From Myxococcaceae bacterium (GTDB taxonomy: Bacteria; Myxococcota; Myxococcia; Myxococcales; Myxococcaceae), in contig JAIBBR010000043.1 in NCBI GenBank assembly GCA_019694575.1, positions 1-36,203 of the forward strand: a stretch of 36,203 bases of DNA. The letters run 5' to 3'. A model generated the notes under the pieces. That model ran no database searches. It had not been told where the DNA came from and saw only the letters and a list, made by a program, of their open reading frames with translations. Positions 7,846-16,169 of this stretch are shown here, piece after piece. The position numbers and the translations under genes are program-made. Position 1 is the stretch's first letter. The number at the start of each line of letters is the position of its first letter.

Positions 7846-9069
7846 TCAACGTCGACGATCGCGAAGGTCGGCCATGCGTTTGTTGACGAGAACCGTCAAC
7901 TGCTTCGTCGTGCGCGCTTCAAAGCCGATTTCCGCCAGGCGCGGAATGAACGGTTCAACCCCTGCGACAATGCGATCGACCCGGCTTTCAACGGCTTGTG
8001 GAGCGACGCCATGGCGCTTGCCGAAAGCGATGAAGTCGCGCCGCTTCAGGTTGTCGTCTCGGCCTTCGAGCTTCAGCGCAAGTTTCAAGTCTTTGTACGG
8101 GCGTGTCGACAGCAGATCGTACGGCTGGCTCAGCTGAAGAATGCCGCGCGTGCCGCTGATGCTCACGTTTTTGGCGTGCAAGTCGCCATTGCCAATCAAG
8201 TAGCTGAAGGCGGTGAGCTCAATCAGCCGGGCGCATTCGACAGCGGGAGCACCGCACCACCGTTGAAGCCCCTCGGCGATCGCGCTGGTGCTCAGTCGGT
8301 ATTTATCAGCCGGGTACTTGTCGAGAAATTGGCAAGCGTCTTCTTGTGGCATGCCCCGCCACAGTCGGTTGATTCGCTGGCGATCGAAGCGTTCTACCAG
8401 CAGGCCGGCCTGGCCCGTTCGATCGCGAACCAAATGTGTCTTCGCGGCATCGAGCCCGCAGGCTTTCGCGGCCTTCATGAAGAAGTGCTCGTTCTCGACG
8501 AGCAGCGCTTTGTCGGGCGGGTTGAGCTTGAGAATCCACTTTCGGCCACGCGTGGCGAAGGGCAGCGAAATCATCGAGGGCGACAGTTTCTCTTGAACGC
8601 CAGCAATGGAGGGCTCATGCGCAGAAACCAAACTTCGCTCGAGCACGTCAGCGAAAGAGATCTGATCAATCGGCGTCGTTTCTTCGGGAACGGCTTCGAG
8701 CGGCGCGATGTTCGTTCCCGGAAGAACGGGAAAGAGATCGCCCACGCAGTCAGCACCAGCGGCCACCAGCAAGGTGAACAAGTCGTCTTCCGACGTTTTC
8801 GCCCGGCGCACCAGGGCCCGTAGCCGCAGGCCTTCGGGGAGCAGCCCTGCGAAGTACGTAGGCAGGTTGACGCCGCGCGACTCGATGGAGGGCTTCGCAT
8901 ACGGCAGGTGCGTCGCGATACCTCCCGGCAAGTGCCGGTGCGCAGCGAAGAAAGCAGCGTCGTACTCGAAAACGCTGCCGCCCTCGGCATTTCGGCGCAG
9001 CGAGCCCACCCGCTCATCGTTGCGGTAAATGTCGAGCCGCTCGACACTGCGCGCGTCTGCGGTGCTCAT
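7846..9069 (-). CDS. hipA: HipA-like Ser/Thr kinase toxin
   Basis: Toxin kinase of a HipBA-type toxin-antitoxin module, 407 residues, close to the usual family length. The N-terminal subdomain spans about residues 8-120. The kinase core shows S154-IAGVQEK, matching the autophosphorylated-serine loop of E. coli HipA, an ATP-binding lysine in WILKLN (K181), the catalytic NGDLHAKN (294-301), and the metal-binding aspartate in PYDLLST (317-322). All catalytic residues appear present, so the kinase is probably active. E. coli HipA phosphorylates glutamyl-tRNA synthetase and causes growth arrest; the target here is unknown. The ATG overlaps the antitoxin stop by 4 bases (ATGA), the usual order of antitoxin then toxin. 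Confidence 0.92.
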   Translation of the reverse strand: MSTADARSVERLDIYRNDERVGSLRRNAEGGSVFEYDAAFFAAHRHLPGGIATHLPYAKPSIESRGVNLPTYFAGLLPEGLRLRALVRRAKTSEDDLFTLLVAAGADCVGDLFPVLPGTNIAPLEAVPEETTPIDQISFADVLERSLVSAHEPSIAGVQEKLSPSMISLPFATRGRKWILKLNPPDKALLVENEHFFMKAAKACGLDAAKTHLVRDRTGQAGLLVERFDRQRINRLWRGMPQEDACQFLDKYPADKYRLSTSAIAEGLQRWCGAPAVECARLIELTAFSYLIGNGDLHAKNVSISGTRGILQLSQPYDLLSTRPYKDLKLALKLEGRDDNLKRRDFIAFGKRHGVAPQAVESRVDRIVAGVEPFIPRLAEIGFEARTTKQLTVLVNKRMADLRDRRR

Positions 9070-9323
9070 GGGGCACTCGCGCTTCGCGGTACGAGCTCGA
9101 ATGTGAGGCCCAACGTCTCGAGTACCGGCACCAGCTTGTCGAGCCGAATCGTCGGCTTGCCCCGCTCGAGATCGTAAAGAAAGTCAGGGCCGCACTTCGC
9201 CAATTCAGCGAGCGCTTGCTGCGTCAGCCGGAGCGCCTTGCGCCGTTGCCGCACTTCGCCCCCCAGACGCACCGCCCAGTCAGGCGTGCCATTTCCCGTC
9301 GATCGCCTTGATTTTGCTGACAT
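9066..9323 (-). CDS. hipB: HipB-like XRE-family antitoxin
   Basis: An 85-residue DNA-binding protein with an XRE helix-turn-helix (about residues 22-78; LGGEVRQRRKALRLTQQALAELAKCG then the LERGKPTIRLDKLVPVLETLGL recognition/dimer region). HipB antitoxins bind HipA and repress their own operon. The gene is followed by hipA with an ATGA overlap. The N-terminal ~20 residues before the helix-turn-helix are charged and may be flexible. No ribosome site is visible, and a promoter-like pair ends only 6 bases before the ATG, so a leaderless transcript is possible. A long palindrome upstream is the likely operator. Confidence 0.9.
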   Translation of the reverse strand: MSAKSRRSTGNGTPDWAVRLGGEVRQRRKALRLTQQALAELAKCGPDFLYDLERGKPTIRLDKLVPVLETLGLTFELVPRSASAP

Positions 9324-9329
9324 GGTTTA

Positions 9330-9358
9330 ACCATAAGGCCATTTATTGCCATAATCAA
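9330..9358 (-). promoter_or_regulatory. Putative hipBA promoter, possibly leaderless
   Basis: On the minus strand TTGATT (9358-9353) and TATGGT (9335-9330) are separated by 17 bases, resembling sigma70 -35 and -10 elements. The -10-like element ends 6 bases before the hipB ATG, so transcription would start at or next to the start codon. The local AT-richness in an otherwise GC-rich region supports a promoter. This is by pattern only. Confidence 0.4.
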
Positions 9359-9374
9359 TGCTATCGCATTGATT
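9353..9374. promoter_or_regulatory. Perfect 9-bp palindrome, candidate HipB operator
   Basis: AATCAATGC (9353-9361) and GCATTGATT (9366-9374) are exact inverted repeats around the 4-base centre TATC. One arm covers the -35-like element of the putative hipBA promoter, the expected place for an autorepressor site; E. coli HipB also binds palindromic operators. A second, imperfect dyad TGGTT-T-AACCA (9323-9333) touches the hipB start codon. There is no T-run after the hairpin, so a terminator is less likely. Confidence 0.55.
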
Positions 9375-9446
9375 TGAATCTCGTCAGCGCCCGGGAGCTC
9401 GTTTTGAGACTGTTTTCCCGCCGTTCGCATGGACTTGCTCCAAGCA

Positions 9447-10484
9447 TCAGCGCAGCAAGCTGCGGCCCTGCACATTGAAAGTGCTCAAAAACGGCAACCG
9501 TCTGGCGGCGAGCCGCAGCATCTCGAGATCACCCTCGTCGAGCGTCACTTCGGCGGGCAGCACCACTTCGATCTCCGACAGCCCTGACAGCAGCCACTGA
9601 CTGACGACTGACGCCACCACACCGAGCCGCGCCTTGATCGAAAAAGACCCCTCTACCGAACCCAACCCGACCTCCAACCCCCAACGCCCTTCTGCCGAGC
9701 GGTAACGTGTGAAGCTCACATCGGCATACTTGAGGCCCCAACTTGGGCCCCACCGAGAAGGGAGCTCTGCATTCAGCCACACCGTCGCTGTCTCTAACGT
9801 ACCGAAGCGCAGCTCCAATTCGACCCGCTCCGCGTGCACCAAGCCCTTCTGCCGGACGCACTGAAACGCGAACTCGTCAGCCGCGGGAGGTTGCACGAAT
9901 TGCGCCGCGACAAACCGAATTTCTCGCATGTCGCGAAGCAGCGGTTGCGCCAACACATTCACCACGCCGTCTTCGAGCGACTCCAAGATCACACCGACCG
10001 ACGAAGGTTTGAATACGAGCTGGGCCATCGCCGGCTCTGCGAACAATTCAGGCCGGCCCGCCAACCGTTTCACATGGGCCAACACCGGCTGCGAGAGAAA
10101 CCGCGCTGCCGATGCTACCCGCGCCGTCTCGAGCGTGAGATCGCTCACCGTGAGCAACCGCGGCTCCACCGCCAACGTGGCCCAGGCCGAGTCGGGCACG
10201 TCGTCGCGAAACACCACTTTTTTTATAAAACCACGCTCCCACGAGCACAGGCCCACATGCACGAAAGGCGCGAGCGGCCCGAGCCACTGCGCGCCTTGCT
10301 TGGTGATCCACCCGCTGAGTTTCTTCGCCGAGGGCACCACGCCATGATTCAACGTGGCGATCCACTCTCCGCGCGCGTCGCCGTGCTCGGTCAACCAGTC
10401 GGCGTACACCAAAGCCAGCGCCCCGTCATTCGGAGCGCCGGCAATTCGGCGTAAAAACTCAGCCTCTTGTTGCGTGGCGTGCAC
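9447..10484 (-). CDS. TIGR02996 domain protein of unknown function
   Basis: A 345-residue protein whose first ~45 residues hold the TIGR02996 signature: a short helix, then ALVYADWLTEHGDARGEWI (residues 24-42). This 'repeat-companion' domain is common in Myxococcota and Planctomycetota and often precedes leucine-rich or similar repeats. Here the rest is not an obvious repeat, though the segments around 'LxVSDLTLETARV' and 'LSEIEVVLPAEVTL' recall degenerate solenoid repeats. There is no signal peptide, so it is probably cytoplasmic. It starts with GTG at 10484, 15 bases after the mdh stop, and may be the third gene of an icd-mdh operon. Function is unknown. Confidence 0.75.
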   Translation of the reverse strand: MHATQQEAEFLRRIAGAPNDGALALVYADWLTEHGDARGEWIATLNHGVVPSAKKLSGWITKQGAQWLGPLAPFVHVGLCSWERGFIKKVVFRDDVPDSAWATLAVEPRLLTVSDLTLETARVASAARFLSQPVLAHVKRLAGRPELFAEPAMAQLVFKPSSVGVILESLEDGVVNVLAQPLLRDMREIRFVAAQFVQPPAADEFAFQCVRQKGLVHAERVELELRFGTLETATVWLNAELPSRWGPSWGLKYADVSFTRYRSAEGRWGLEVGLGSVEGSFSIKARLGVVASVVSQWLLSGLSEIEVVLPAEVTLDEGDLEMLRLAARRLPFLSTFNVQGRSLLR

Positions 10485-10499
10485 TGCCCTGCCCTACGA

Positions 10500-11441
10500 C
10501 TACAGTTTGACGCTGTCGACGGTCTTCTTCACTGACTCGAACGACTTCGCCAACTCGGCTTTCTCAGCCGCGTCGAGCTCGAGCTCGAATACCTTCTCAA
10601 CGCCACCCGCGCCGATTTGGCAGGGAACGCCGATGAAGTAGCCCTTCGGCAGGCCGTACTCACCGTCCAACATCGCCGCGGCCGGCAAAATGCGCTTGCG
10701 ATCGAACAGGTACGCTTCAGCCATCGCGATCGACGACGCCGCGGGGCCGAAATACGCCGAACCCGTTTGATACAGCTTCACCAGTTCAGCGCCGCCTTCG
10801 CGGGTGCGCTTCACGATCGCGTCGAGCTTTTCTTTGGCGATCAACTTGGTGATGGGAATACCACCGACCGTGGTGTGACGGAGCAGGGGCACCATGTCGT
10901 CGCCGTGGCCCCCCAACACCAACGCTTCGATGTCGCGAATGGAGCAGTCGAGCTCGGCCGCCACGAAGCACTTGAAGCGCGACGTATCGAGCACGCCGGC
11001 CATGCCGGCCACCATGTTCTTCTTGAAGCCGGTGATCTTATGCAGCGCGTACACCATTGCGTCTAACGGGTTGGCCACGTTGATCACGAACGCGTCAGGG
11101 CAGTGCGCCTTGATGTTGGCCGCCACGTCTTTGATGATTTTCAAATTGATGTCGAGCAAGTCTTCACGCGACATGCCCGGCTTGCGCGGCACACCCGCGG
11201 TGATGATGATCACGTCGCAACCCGCCAGCCCCTTCGGGTCAGTCGTGGCCGTCACGCGGCAATCGTAACCATCGACCGCTGACAACTGGTTGATGTCGAG
11301 CGCCTTGCCTTTGATCATGCCTTCGGCTGGAGCAATGTCGTACAGCACCACGTCGCCCAACTGCTTTTGCACTGAGAGCAGCGCCAAGTTGCCGCCGATT
11401 TGACCACCGCCGATGAGGCCGATTTTTCGCTTTTTGATCAT
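10500..11441 (-). CDS. mdh: Malate dehydrogenase (LDH-like, NAD-dependent)
   Basis: TCA-cycle enzyme that oxidises malate to oxaloacetate with NAD, 313 residues. The Rossmann loop GGGQIGG begins at residue 9 and ends in LYD, whose acidic residue favours NAD over NADP. The active-site loop VPRKPGMSR carries the two arginines that bind the dicarboxylate, NPLDAMVYAL holds the conserved Asn, and GGHGDDMVPL holds the catalytic His. I chose the ATG at 11441 because GAGGA lies just upstream; the reading frame stays open 36 bases further but those residues do not resemble the family. It follows icd by 36 bases on the same strand, so the two TCA genes are probably one operon. Cytoplasmic. Confidence 0.96.
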   Translation of the reverse strand: MIKKRKIGLIGGGQIGGNLALLSVQKQLGDVVLYDIAPAEGMIKGKALDINQLSAVDGYDCRVTATTDPKGLAGCDVIIITAGVPRKPGMSREDLLDINLKIIKDVAANIKAHCPDAFVINVANPLDAMVYALHKITGFKKNMVAGMAGVLDTSRFKCFVAAELDCSIRDIEALVLGGHGDDMVPLLRHTTVGGIPITKLIAKEKLDAIVKRTREGGAELVKLYQTGSAYFGPAASSIAMAEAYLFDRKRILPAAAMLDGEYGLPKGYFIGVPCQIGAGGVEKVFELELDAAEKAELAKSFESVKKTVDSVKL

Positions 11442-11477
11442 TTGTTTTGTCCTCGCTGTGGAAACCCAAACCCTCAA

Positions 11478-12776
11478 CTACATGTTCTTGATGATCGCTT
11501 GACCGAACTCGCTGCACTTCACCTCGGTCACTCCAGGCACGTTCTCTTGCTTCATCAACCGCGCGAAGTCGTAGGTCACGGTCTTGTTCGCAATCGATGC
11601 GTCCATGCCTTTGATGATCAGATCGGCGGCTTCATGCCAACCCATGTGCCGCAACATCATGTCGCCAGAGAGAATCACCGACCCCGGGTTCACCTTGTCT
11701 TGGTCGGCGTACTTCGGCGCCGTGCCGTGCGTGGCCTCGAAAATCGCGTGGCCCGTCACGTAATTGATGTTGCCGCCCGGAGCGATGCCGATGCCGCCCA
11801 CCTGGGCCGCCAACGCGTCTGACAAGTAGTCTCCGTTCAAGTTCAACGTCGCCACCACGTCGAACTCGTCAGGGCGCGTCAGCACTTGCTGCAAAGTGAT
11901 GTCGGCGATCGCGTCTTTGATGAGCAGCTTGCCCATCTTCAACGCCTCTTTCTGCTCGGCGTTCGCGGCGTCTTCACCTGACTTGGCCTTGGTCGCCTCC
12001 CATTGGTTCCAGGTGTAGACCTTGTCGCCGAACTCAGCCTGGGCGAGCTCGTAGCCCCACTTCATGAAGGCCCCTTCGGTGTACTTCATGATGTTGCCCT
12101 TGTGCACCAGGCACACATTGCGGCGCTTGTGCAACAGCGCATATTCAATGGCCGCGCGAATCAGCCGCTTCGACCCTTCAAGCGACACCGGCTTGATGCC
12201 GATACCGAGGTTCTCTTTGTAGCGAATTTTCTCGTAGTCCTTGGGGAACTCCTGCTTCAAGAACCCCAGCAGCTTCGCCGCGCCCGCCGAGCCAGCTTCG
12301 TATTCAACGCCCGCGTAGATGTCTTCGGTATTCTCACGAAAGATCACCATGTCGACTTTTTCGGGGTGCTTCACCGGAGAAGGAACGCCTTTGAAGTAGC
12401 GCACCGGCCGCAAGCACACATACAGATCGAGCAGTTGGCGCAGCGCCACGTTGAGCGACCGAATGCCTCCGCCGATCGGCGTCGTCAGTGGCCCTTTGAT
12501 GCCCACCAGGTACTCACGAAACGCTTCGATCGTCTCGTCGGGCAGCCAGTTGTTCTTCTGCTTGAACGCTTTTTCGCCCGCGAGCACTTCGAACCACGAA
12601 ATCTTGCGCTGGCCGCCGTATGCCTTTTGGACCGCCGCGTCAAAAACTGCTTGCGAGGCTTTCCAGATATCTCGACCCGTGCCATCACCCTCGATAAATG
12701 GGACGACAGGGTGGTTCGAAACCTGAAGCTTGCCGTTCTTCAACGTAATTTTGTCACCAGCGGGCGCTGCCATCAT
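11478..12776 (-). CDS. icd: Isocitrate dehydrogenase, NADP-dependent
   Basis: TCA-cycle enzyme converting isocitrate to 2-oxoglutarate and CO2, 432 residues, about the usual bacterial length. It shows [13 protein letters not shown] near the N-terminus, the substrate loop RSLNVALRQ (whose serine is the phosphorylated one in E. coli), the ENTEDIYAG segment, the catalytic-lysine region [10 protein letters not shown], and [15 protein letters not shown] followed later by YDFAR. The Lys-Tyr and Tyr/Arg pairs in these last motifs match NADP-specific enzymes. Two adjacent ATG codons (12776 and 12773) follow AGGAG; the second has the better spacing (6 bases). It is the first gene of the icd-mdh group and diverges from the FHA-sigma54 activator. 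Confidence 0.97.
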   Translation of the reverse strand: MMAAPAGDKITLKNGKLQVSNHPVVPFIEGDGTGRDIWKASQAVFDAAVQKAYGGQRKISWFEVLAGEKAFKQKNNWLPDETIEAFREYLVGIKGPLTTPIGGGIRSLNVALRQLLDLYVCLRPVRYFKGVPSPVKHPEKVDMVIFRENTEDIYAGVEYEAGSAGAAKLLGFLKQEFPKDYEKIRYKENLGIGIKPVSLEGSKRLIRAAIEYALLHKRRNVCLVHKGNIMKYTEGAFMKWGYELAQAEFGDKVYTWNQWEATKAKSGEDAANAEQKEALKMGKLLIKDAIADITLQQVLTRPDEFDVVATLNLNGDYLSDALAAQVGGIGIAPGGNINYVTGHAIFEATHGTAPKYADQDKVNPGSVILSGDMMLRHMGWHEAADLIIKGMDASIANKTVTYDFARLMKQENVPGVTEVKCSEFGQAIIKNM

Positions 12777-12819
12777 TAACTCCTGGAAAATTCAGTAAAA
12801 GGGTGCCGCATCGTCTAGA

Positions 12820-12851
12820 GTTGTAGGTACCACGTCAACGGTATAGTCAAC
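12820..12851. promoter_or_regulatory. Divergent promoter region with 12-base spaced direct repeats
   Basis: The icd/activator spacer contains GTCAAC twice (12834-12839 and 12846-12851), exactly 12 bases apart, flanking a -10-like TATAGT (12842-12847) for the plus-strand activator. On the minus strand the repeats read GTTGAC, and TTGACT (12850-12845) with TACAAC (12825-12820, 19-base gap) could serve icd. By pattern only; no sigma54 -24/-12 element was seen. Confidence 0.3.
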
Positions 12852-12861
12852 ACACTCCCAA

Positions 12862-14199
12862 ATGGTTCAGGCCACCGAACGTATACAGACCTCTGGCGCA
12901 CTGCTCCGGCTCGACCCAACGTCCGGCACGCTCAAGCAACGTAAATTCAAGGTCAGCGTCATCAATGGCCCTGACAGCGGTAAAACGCTCGAGCTTTCCG
13001 GCTCTACTACCGTCGGAAGCCACCCGGGCGCCACATTCTCGCTCACCGATACCACGGTTTCTCGCTACCACGTCGAATTGGTAGCGCGACCTGACGGTGT
13101 GAGGGTGAAAGACCTCGAGTCGACTAATGGCACGTATTTGTCGAACACACGCGTTAGCGAGGTGATCGTCGAAGACCAAGCCGTGGTGCTGATTGGCAAG
13201 ACCAGCTTGCGCATTTCGATGATCGAAGAAGACCTCGGTAAGCCTGCTGAACAGGGCTCTTTCGGTCGGGTGATCGGCGCCTCACCCGCCATGCGCTCGC
13301 TGTTCGGTATTCTTGAACGCGTCGCGCCGACCGATTCGACCATTTTGCTGCTGGGTGAAACGGGCACCGGCAAAGAAGTGCTCGCCGAAGCGCTCCATCA
13401 AAAGAGCAAACGGGCCAACAAGCCTTTCGTGGTGGTCGACTGCGGCGCGGTGGCGCCTACGTTGATTGAAAGCGAGCTGTTTGGCCACGTGCGCGGTGCA
13501 TTCACCGGCGCAGTCGGCGATCGCAATGGCGCGTTTCTCGAAGCTGACGGCGGCACCATTTTCTTAGATGAGTTGGGCGAGTTGCCTCTCGACTTGCAAC
13601 CCAAGCTGTTGCGCGTGCTCGAGGGCGGCTCAGTTCGGCGCGTCGGTGAAGACAAGCCGCGCCGGGTCGATGTTCGGGTCATTGCAGCCACGCATCGCGA
13701 CCTCGACAAAGAAATTGAGGCGGGCCGTTTCAGGCAAGACCTCTATTACCGGCTGGCGGTGGTGCTGGTCAGCGTGCCTCCGCTGCGCGACCGTTTAGAC
13801 GACATTCCCCTGCTGACCAGCCACTTCGTGCAGACCATGGGGCGTGGTGATTTCGACGTGGGGCGCGGGCTGATGGCGCGGTTCGCCGCGTACCACTGGC
13901 CGGGCAACGTGCGTGAGCTACGCAATTTGATTGAACGCGCGCTGGCAGGTGCCGACGTCGACCCACTGCCCAATGAGACCGTGAGCGCACGCAGCCTGCA
14001 GTCGCATGACGGCATTACCGATTTGCCTTTCAAAGAAGCGAAAGAGCGGTTGGTCGAGTCATTCACCAAAGAATATTTGGTGGCCCTGCTCGACAAATGC
14101 GGGGGCAACATTTCGCAGATGGCCCGCGAAGCCGGCATCGCCCGCAACTACGTTCACCGCTTGGTCTCGAAGTACGGGCTCAAGGCGACTGATCAGTAG
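12862..14199 (+). CDS. FHA-domain sigma54-dependent transcription activator
   Basis: Enhancer-binding protein of 445 residues. An FHA domain (about residues 30-118) has S68-R-Y-H70 and STNGTYL (87-93), which read phosphothreonine signals, but the usual arginine after the glycine in the first loop is serine (VGSHPG). The AAA+ domain (about 135-360) has Walker A GETGTGKE (165-172), an intact GAFTGA sigma54 contact (212-217) and a Walker B segment [11 protein letters not shown] Fis-type helix-turn-helix ends the protein (about 405-440). Such FHA activators are typical of myxobacteria and respond to Ser/Thr kinases. It diverges from icd, and its last 20 bases overlap the convergent end of the pigment operon. 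The ATG lacks a clear ribosome site. The target genes are unknown. Confidence 0.93.
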   Translation: MVQATERIQTSGALLRLDPTSGTLKQRKFKVSVINGPDSGKTLELSGSTTVGSHPGATFSLTDTTVSRYHVELVARPDGVRVKDLESTNGTYLSNTRVSEVIVEDQAVVLIGKTSLRISMIEEDLGKPAEQGSFGRVIGASPAMRSLFGILERVAPTDSTILLLGETGTGKEVLAEALHQKSKRANKPFVVVDCGAVAPTLIESELFGHVRGAFTGAVGDRNGAFLEADGGTIFLDELGELPLDLQPKLLRVLEGGSVRRVGEDKPRRVDVRVIAATHRDLDKEIEAGRFRQDLYYRLAVVLVSVPPLRDRLDDIPLLTSHFVQTMGRGDFDVGRGLMARFAAYHWPGNVRELRNLIERALAGADVDPLPNETVSARSLQSHDGITDLPFKEAKERLVESFTKEYLVALLDKCGGNISQMAREAGIARNYVHRLVSKYGLKATDQ

Positions 14200-15433
14200 C
14201 GCCTGCGCCCTGCCACTTGCGAAAAATGAGCGACGTGTTGATGCCACCGAACGCGAAGTTGTTGCTCATCACCGTGTCGCACAACAGCTCGCGCCCGCTG
14301 CCTTTGATGTAGTCGAGCGCGCCGCAGCGCGGGTCAACGTCGGCCAACTGCGCCGTGGGCGGGTACCAGCGGCGGTGCAACATGCCAATGGCAAGCCACG
14401 CTTCAATCGCTCCACATGCGCCCAAGGTGTGGCCCAAATGCCCTTTGACGGTGCTCACGGGAACATGCGGCCCGAAGACGCGGCTCGTCGCTTGCGTTTC
14501 GGCGATGTCGCCTTGCTCAGTCGCTGTGCCGTGCGCATTCACATAGCCAATGTCAGACGGCTGCAACTGCGCGTCTGCTAACGCCAGCCGCATCGCCACC
14601 TCCATTGTTTCGTGCATTGGCTTGGTAACGTGCGCCCCGTCGGTGTTGGTGCCAAAGCCGAGCACCTCGGCGTAAATGCGTGCTCGGCGGGCCAACGCGC
14701 TTTCGAGCTCTTCGAGTATCAAGGTGCCCGCGCCTTCGCCTACCACCAGGCCGTCACGGCCCGCGTCGAATGGCCGCGGCGTCAGTTGTGGGGTGTCGTT
14801 TTTCAGGCTCGCGGCATAGAGCGTGTCGAAGATTAAAGCGTCGCTCGCACAAAGCTCTTCAGCCCCACCTGCCACCATGCCGCGCTGCTTGCCCCATTTA
14901 ATCGCTTCATACGCGTAGCCGATGCCCTGGCTGCCCGAAGTGCACGCGCTCGACGTGGGTATGATGCGCCCGCGCAGCCCGAGATACACGCCAATGTTCA
15001 CCGCCGTGGTGTGCGGCATCAACCGTAAGAACGTGTTGGCGTCGGTTGGCGCGTCAGCCGGCTTGGCCAGCGAGCGGGCGAAGAGCCCCAAGTCGTCGCA
15101 CGAGCCGACTGAAGAGCCGTAGGCCACTCCGAAGCCACCCTCTTTGAGCAACGGATCGCCCTTCAGCCCCGCGTCTTCAATGGCGTTCTCGGCACTGGTG
15201 ACGGCCAGCAACGCCACCCGCCCCATTGAGCGCGTTACTTTGCGGCTGAAGTGCGCGGGTTTTTCGAAGTCGGTGATCGGCGCCGCCATTTTGGGCCGCA
15301 GCTCGGGGTACCCTTCCCATTCGGGCATGTGGCGCGTCGCGGTTTCGCCGGCCCGCATGCGCGCAAACACACTGTCCCACGTGTTACCCAGCGCGGTGAT
15401 GCTCGACAGCCCTGTAACCACGACTCGCTTCAT
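14180..15433 (-). CDS. Beta-ketoacyl-ACP synthase, FabF-like (aryl polyene cluster)
   Basis: Chain-extending ketosynthase of 417 residues that condenses malonyl units on the growing polyene. The complete triad is visible: C164 (SSACTSG), H301 (NAHGTATEQGD) and H335 (KGHLGHTLGA, with K330). The reading frame is open 150 bases upstream, but those residues are unlike any ketosynthase, so I chose the ATG at 15433 where the family start MKRVVVTG begins, 10 bases after the ketoreductase stop. It is the last gene of the operon. In aryl polyene systems a FabF-like enzyme (ApeO type) works as a dimer with a chain-length factor; the ApeC-like protein at 25801-26463 is a candidate partner (inference). 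Its end overlaps the convergent activator gene by 20 bases. Confidence 0.92.
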   Translation of the reverse strand: MKRVVVTGLSSITALGNTWDSVFARMRAGETATRHMPEWEGYPELRPKMAAPITDFEKPAHFSRKVTRSMGRVALLAVTSAENAIEDAGLKGDPLLKEGGFGVAYGSSVGSCDDLGLFARSLAKPADAPTDANTFLRLMPHTTAVNIGVYLGLRGRIIPTSSACTSGSQGIGYAYEAIKWGKQRGMVAGGAEELCASDALIFDTLYAASLKNDTPQLTPRPFDAGRDGLVVGEGAGTLILEELESALARRARIYAEVLGFGTNTDGAHVTKPMHETMEVAMRLALADAQLQPSDIGYVNAHGTATEQGDIAETQATSRVFGPHVPVSTVKGHLGHTLGACGAIEAWLAIGMLHRRWYPPTAQLADVDPRCGALDYIKGSGRELLCDTVMSNNFAFGGINTSLIFRKWQGAGATDQSP

Positions 15434-15443
15434 CGGTCTCGCC

Positions 15444-16169
15444 CTACACCAAACCGCCGTTGACTGACAGCACCTGACGCGTGACATATGCCGCGCCTGG
15501 CGACAGCAAATAGACCACCGCGGCCGCCACCTCTTCAGGCTTACCCAACCGTTGCATGGGTATCGCCGGCAACAGTTCGTCAAGCCGTGCTTGCTCTGCC
15601 ATGTCTGATTCGATGAGCCCCGGGGCCACGCAGTTCACCGTAATGTGGCGACTCGCCAATTCGACCGCCAAGGCTTTCGCCGCTCCGATCAACCCTGCCT
15701 TCGAAGCGCTGTAGTTCACCTGCCCTCGGTTACCCATCAACCCTGAAACCGAAGCAATCGCCACGATGCGGCCACCTTTGCGCCGGCGAATCATCGGCAT
15801 GACCAGAGGCTGTACCACGTTGAAGAAACCGTCGAGGTTGGTGGTGAGCACCAGGTCCCAGTCGTCGGGCGTCAACGCGGGAAAAGCGTTGTCACGGGTC
15901 AGCCCTGCATTCACCACCACGCCGTAGTACGCGCCATGGGCGTCGACGTCAGCTTCGAGCGCCTTTCGCGTCGCGGCGCGATCAGTGACATCGAACTGCA
16001 ACAACCTCGTGGCGCGGCCCAGCTGGGTGATTTCATCGGCCACCGCCGCCGCTTTGCCGGGTTGGTTGCGGTAATGGAGCACCACGTCAAAGCCCGCTTG
16101 CGCCAAAGCAACCGCCATCGCGCGGCCCAGCACCCCACTGGCCCCGGTGACCAGCACCGTTTCACTCAT
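15444..16169 (-). CDS. 3-ketoacyl-ACP reductase, FabG-like (ApeQ type)
   Basis: Short-chain dehydrogenase of 241 residues that reduces the beta-keto group of each extended intermediate using NADPH. It has the cofactor loop TGASGVLG (residues 8-15), NAG at 87-89 and the catalytic set S140, Y153 and K157 (YSASK). Length matches FabG. Its ATG overlaps the dehydratase stop by 4 bases. Position between a dehydratase and two ketosynthases matches aryl polyene clusters, where the reductase is called ApeQ. A role in general fatty acid synthesis is possible but less likely given the context. Confidence 0.93.
   Translation of the reverse strand: MSETVLVTGASGVLGRAMAVALAQAGFDVVLHYRNQPGKAAAVADEITQLGRATRLLQFDVTDRAATRKALEADVDAHGAYYGVVVNAGLTRDNAFPALTPDDWDLVLTTNLDGFFNVVQPLVMPMIRRRKGGRIVAIASVSGLMGNRGQVNYSASKAGLIGAAKALAVELASRHITVNCVAPGLIESDMAEQARLDELLPAIPMQRLGKPEEVAAAVVYLLSPGAAYVTRQVLSVNGGLV

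Noticed and set aside
9353-9374. Rho-independent terminator
   Set aside because: The hairpin is AT-rich, lacks a following T-run and sits over a promoter-like element, so an operator is the better reading.
15434-15583. N-terminal extension of the FabF-like ketosynthase frame
   Set aside because: The added 50 residues are Cys/Arg-rich, unlike the family, and lie inside the ketoreductase gene.
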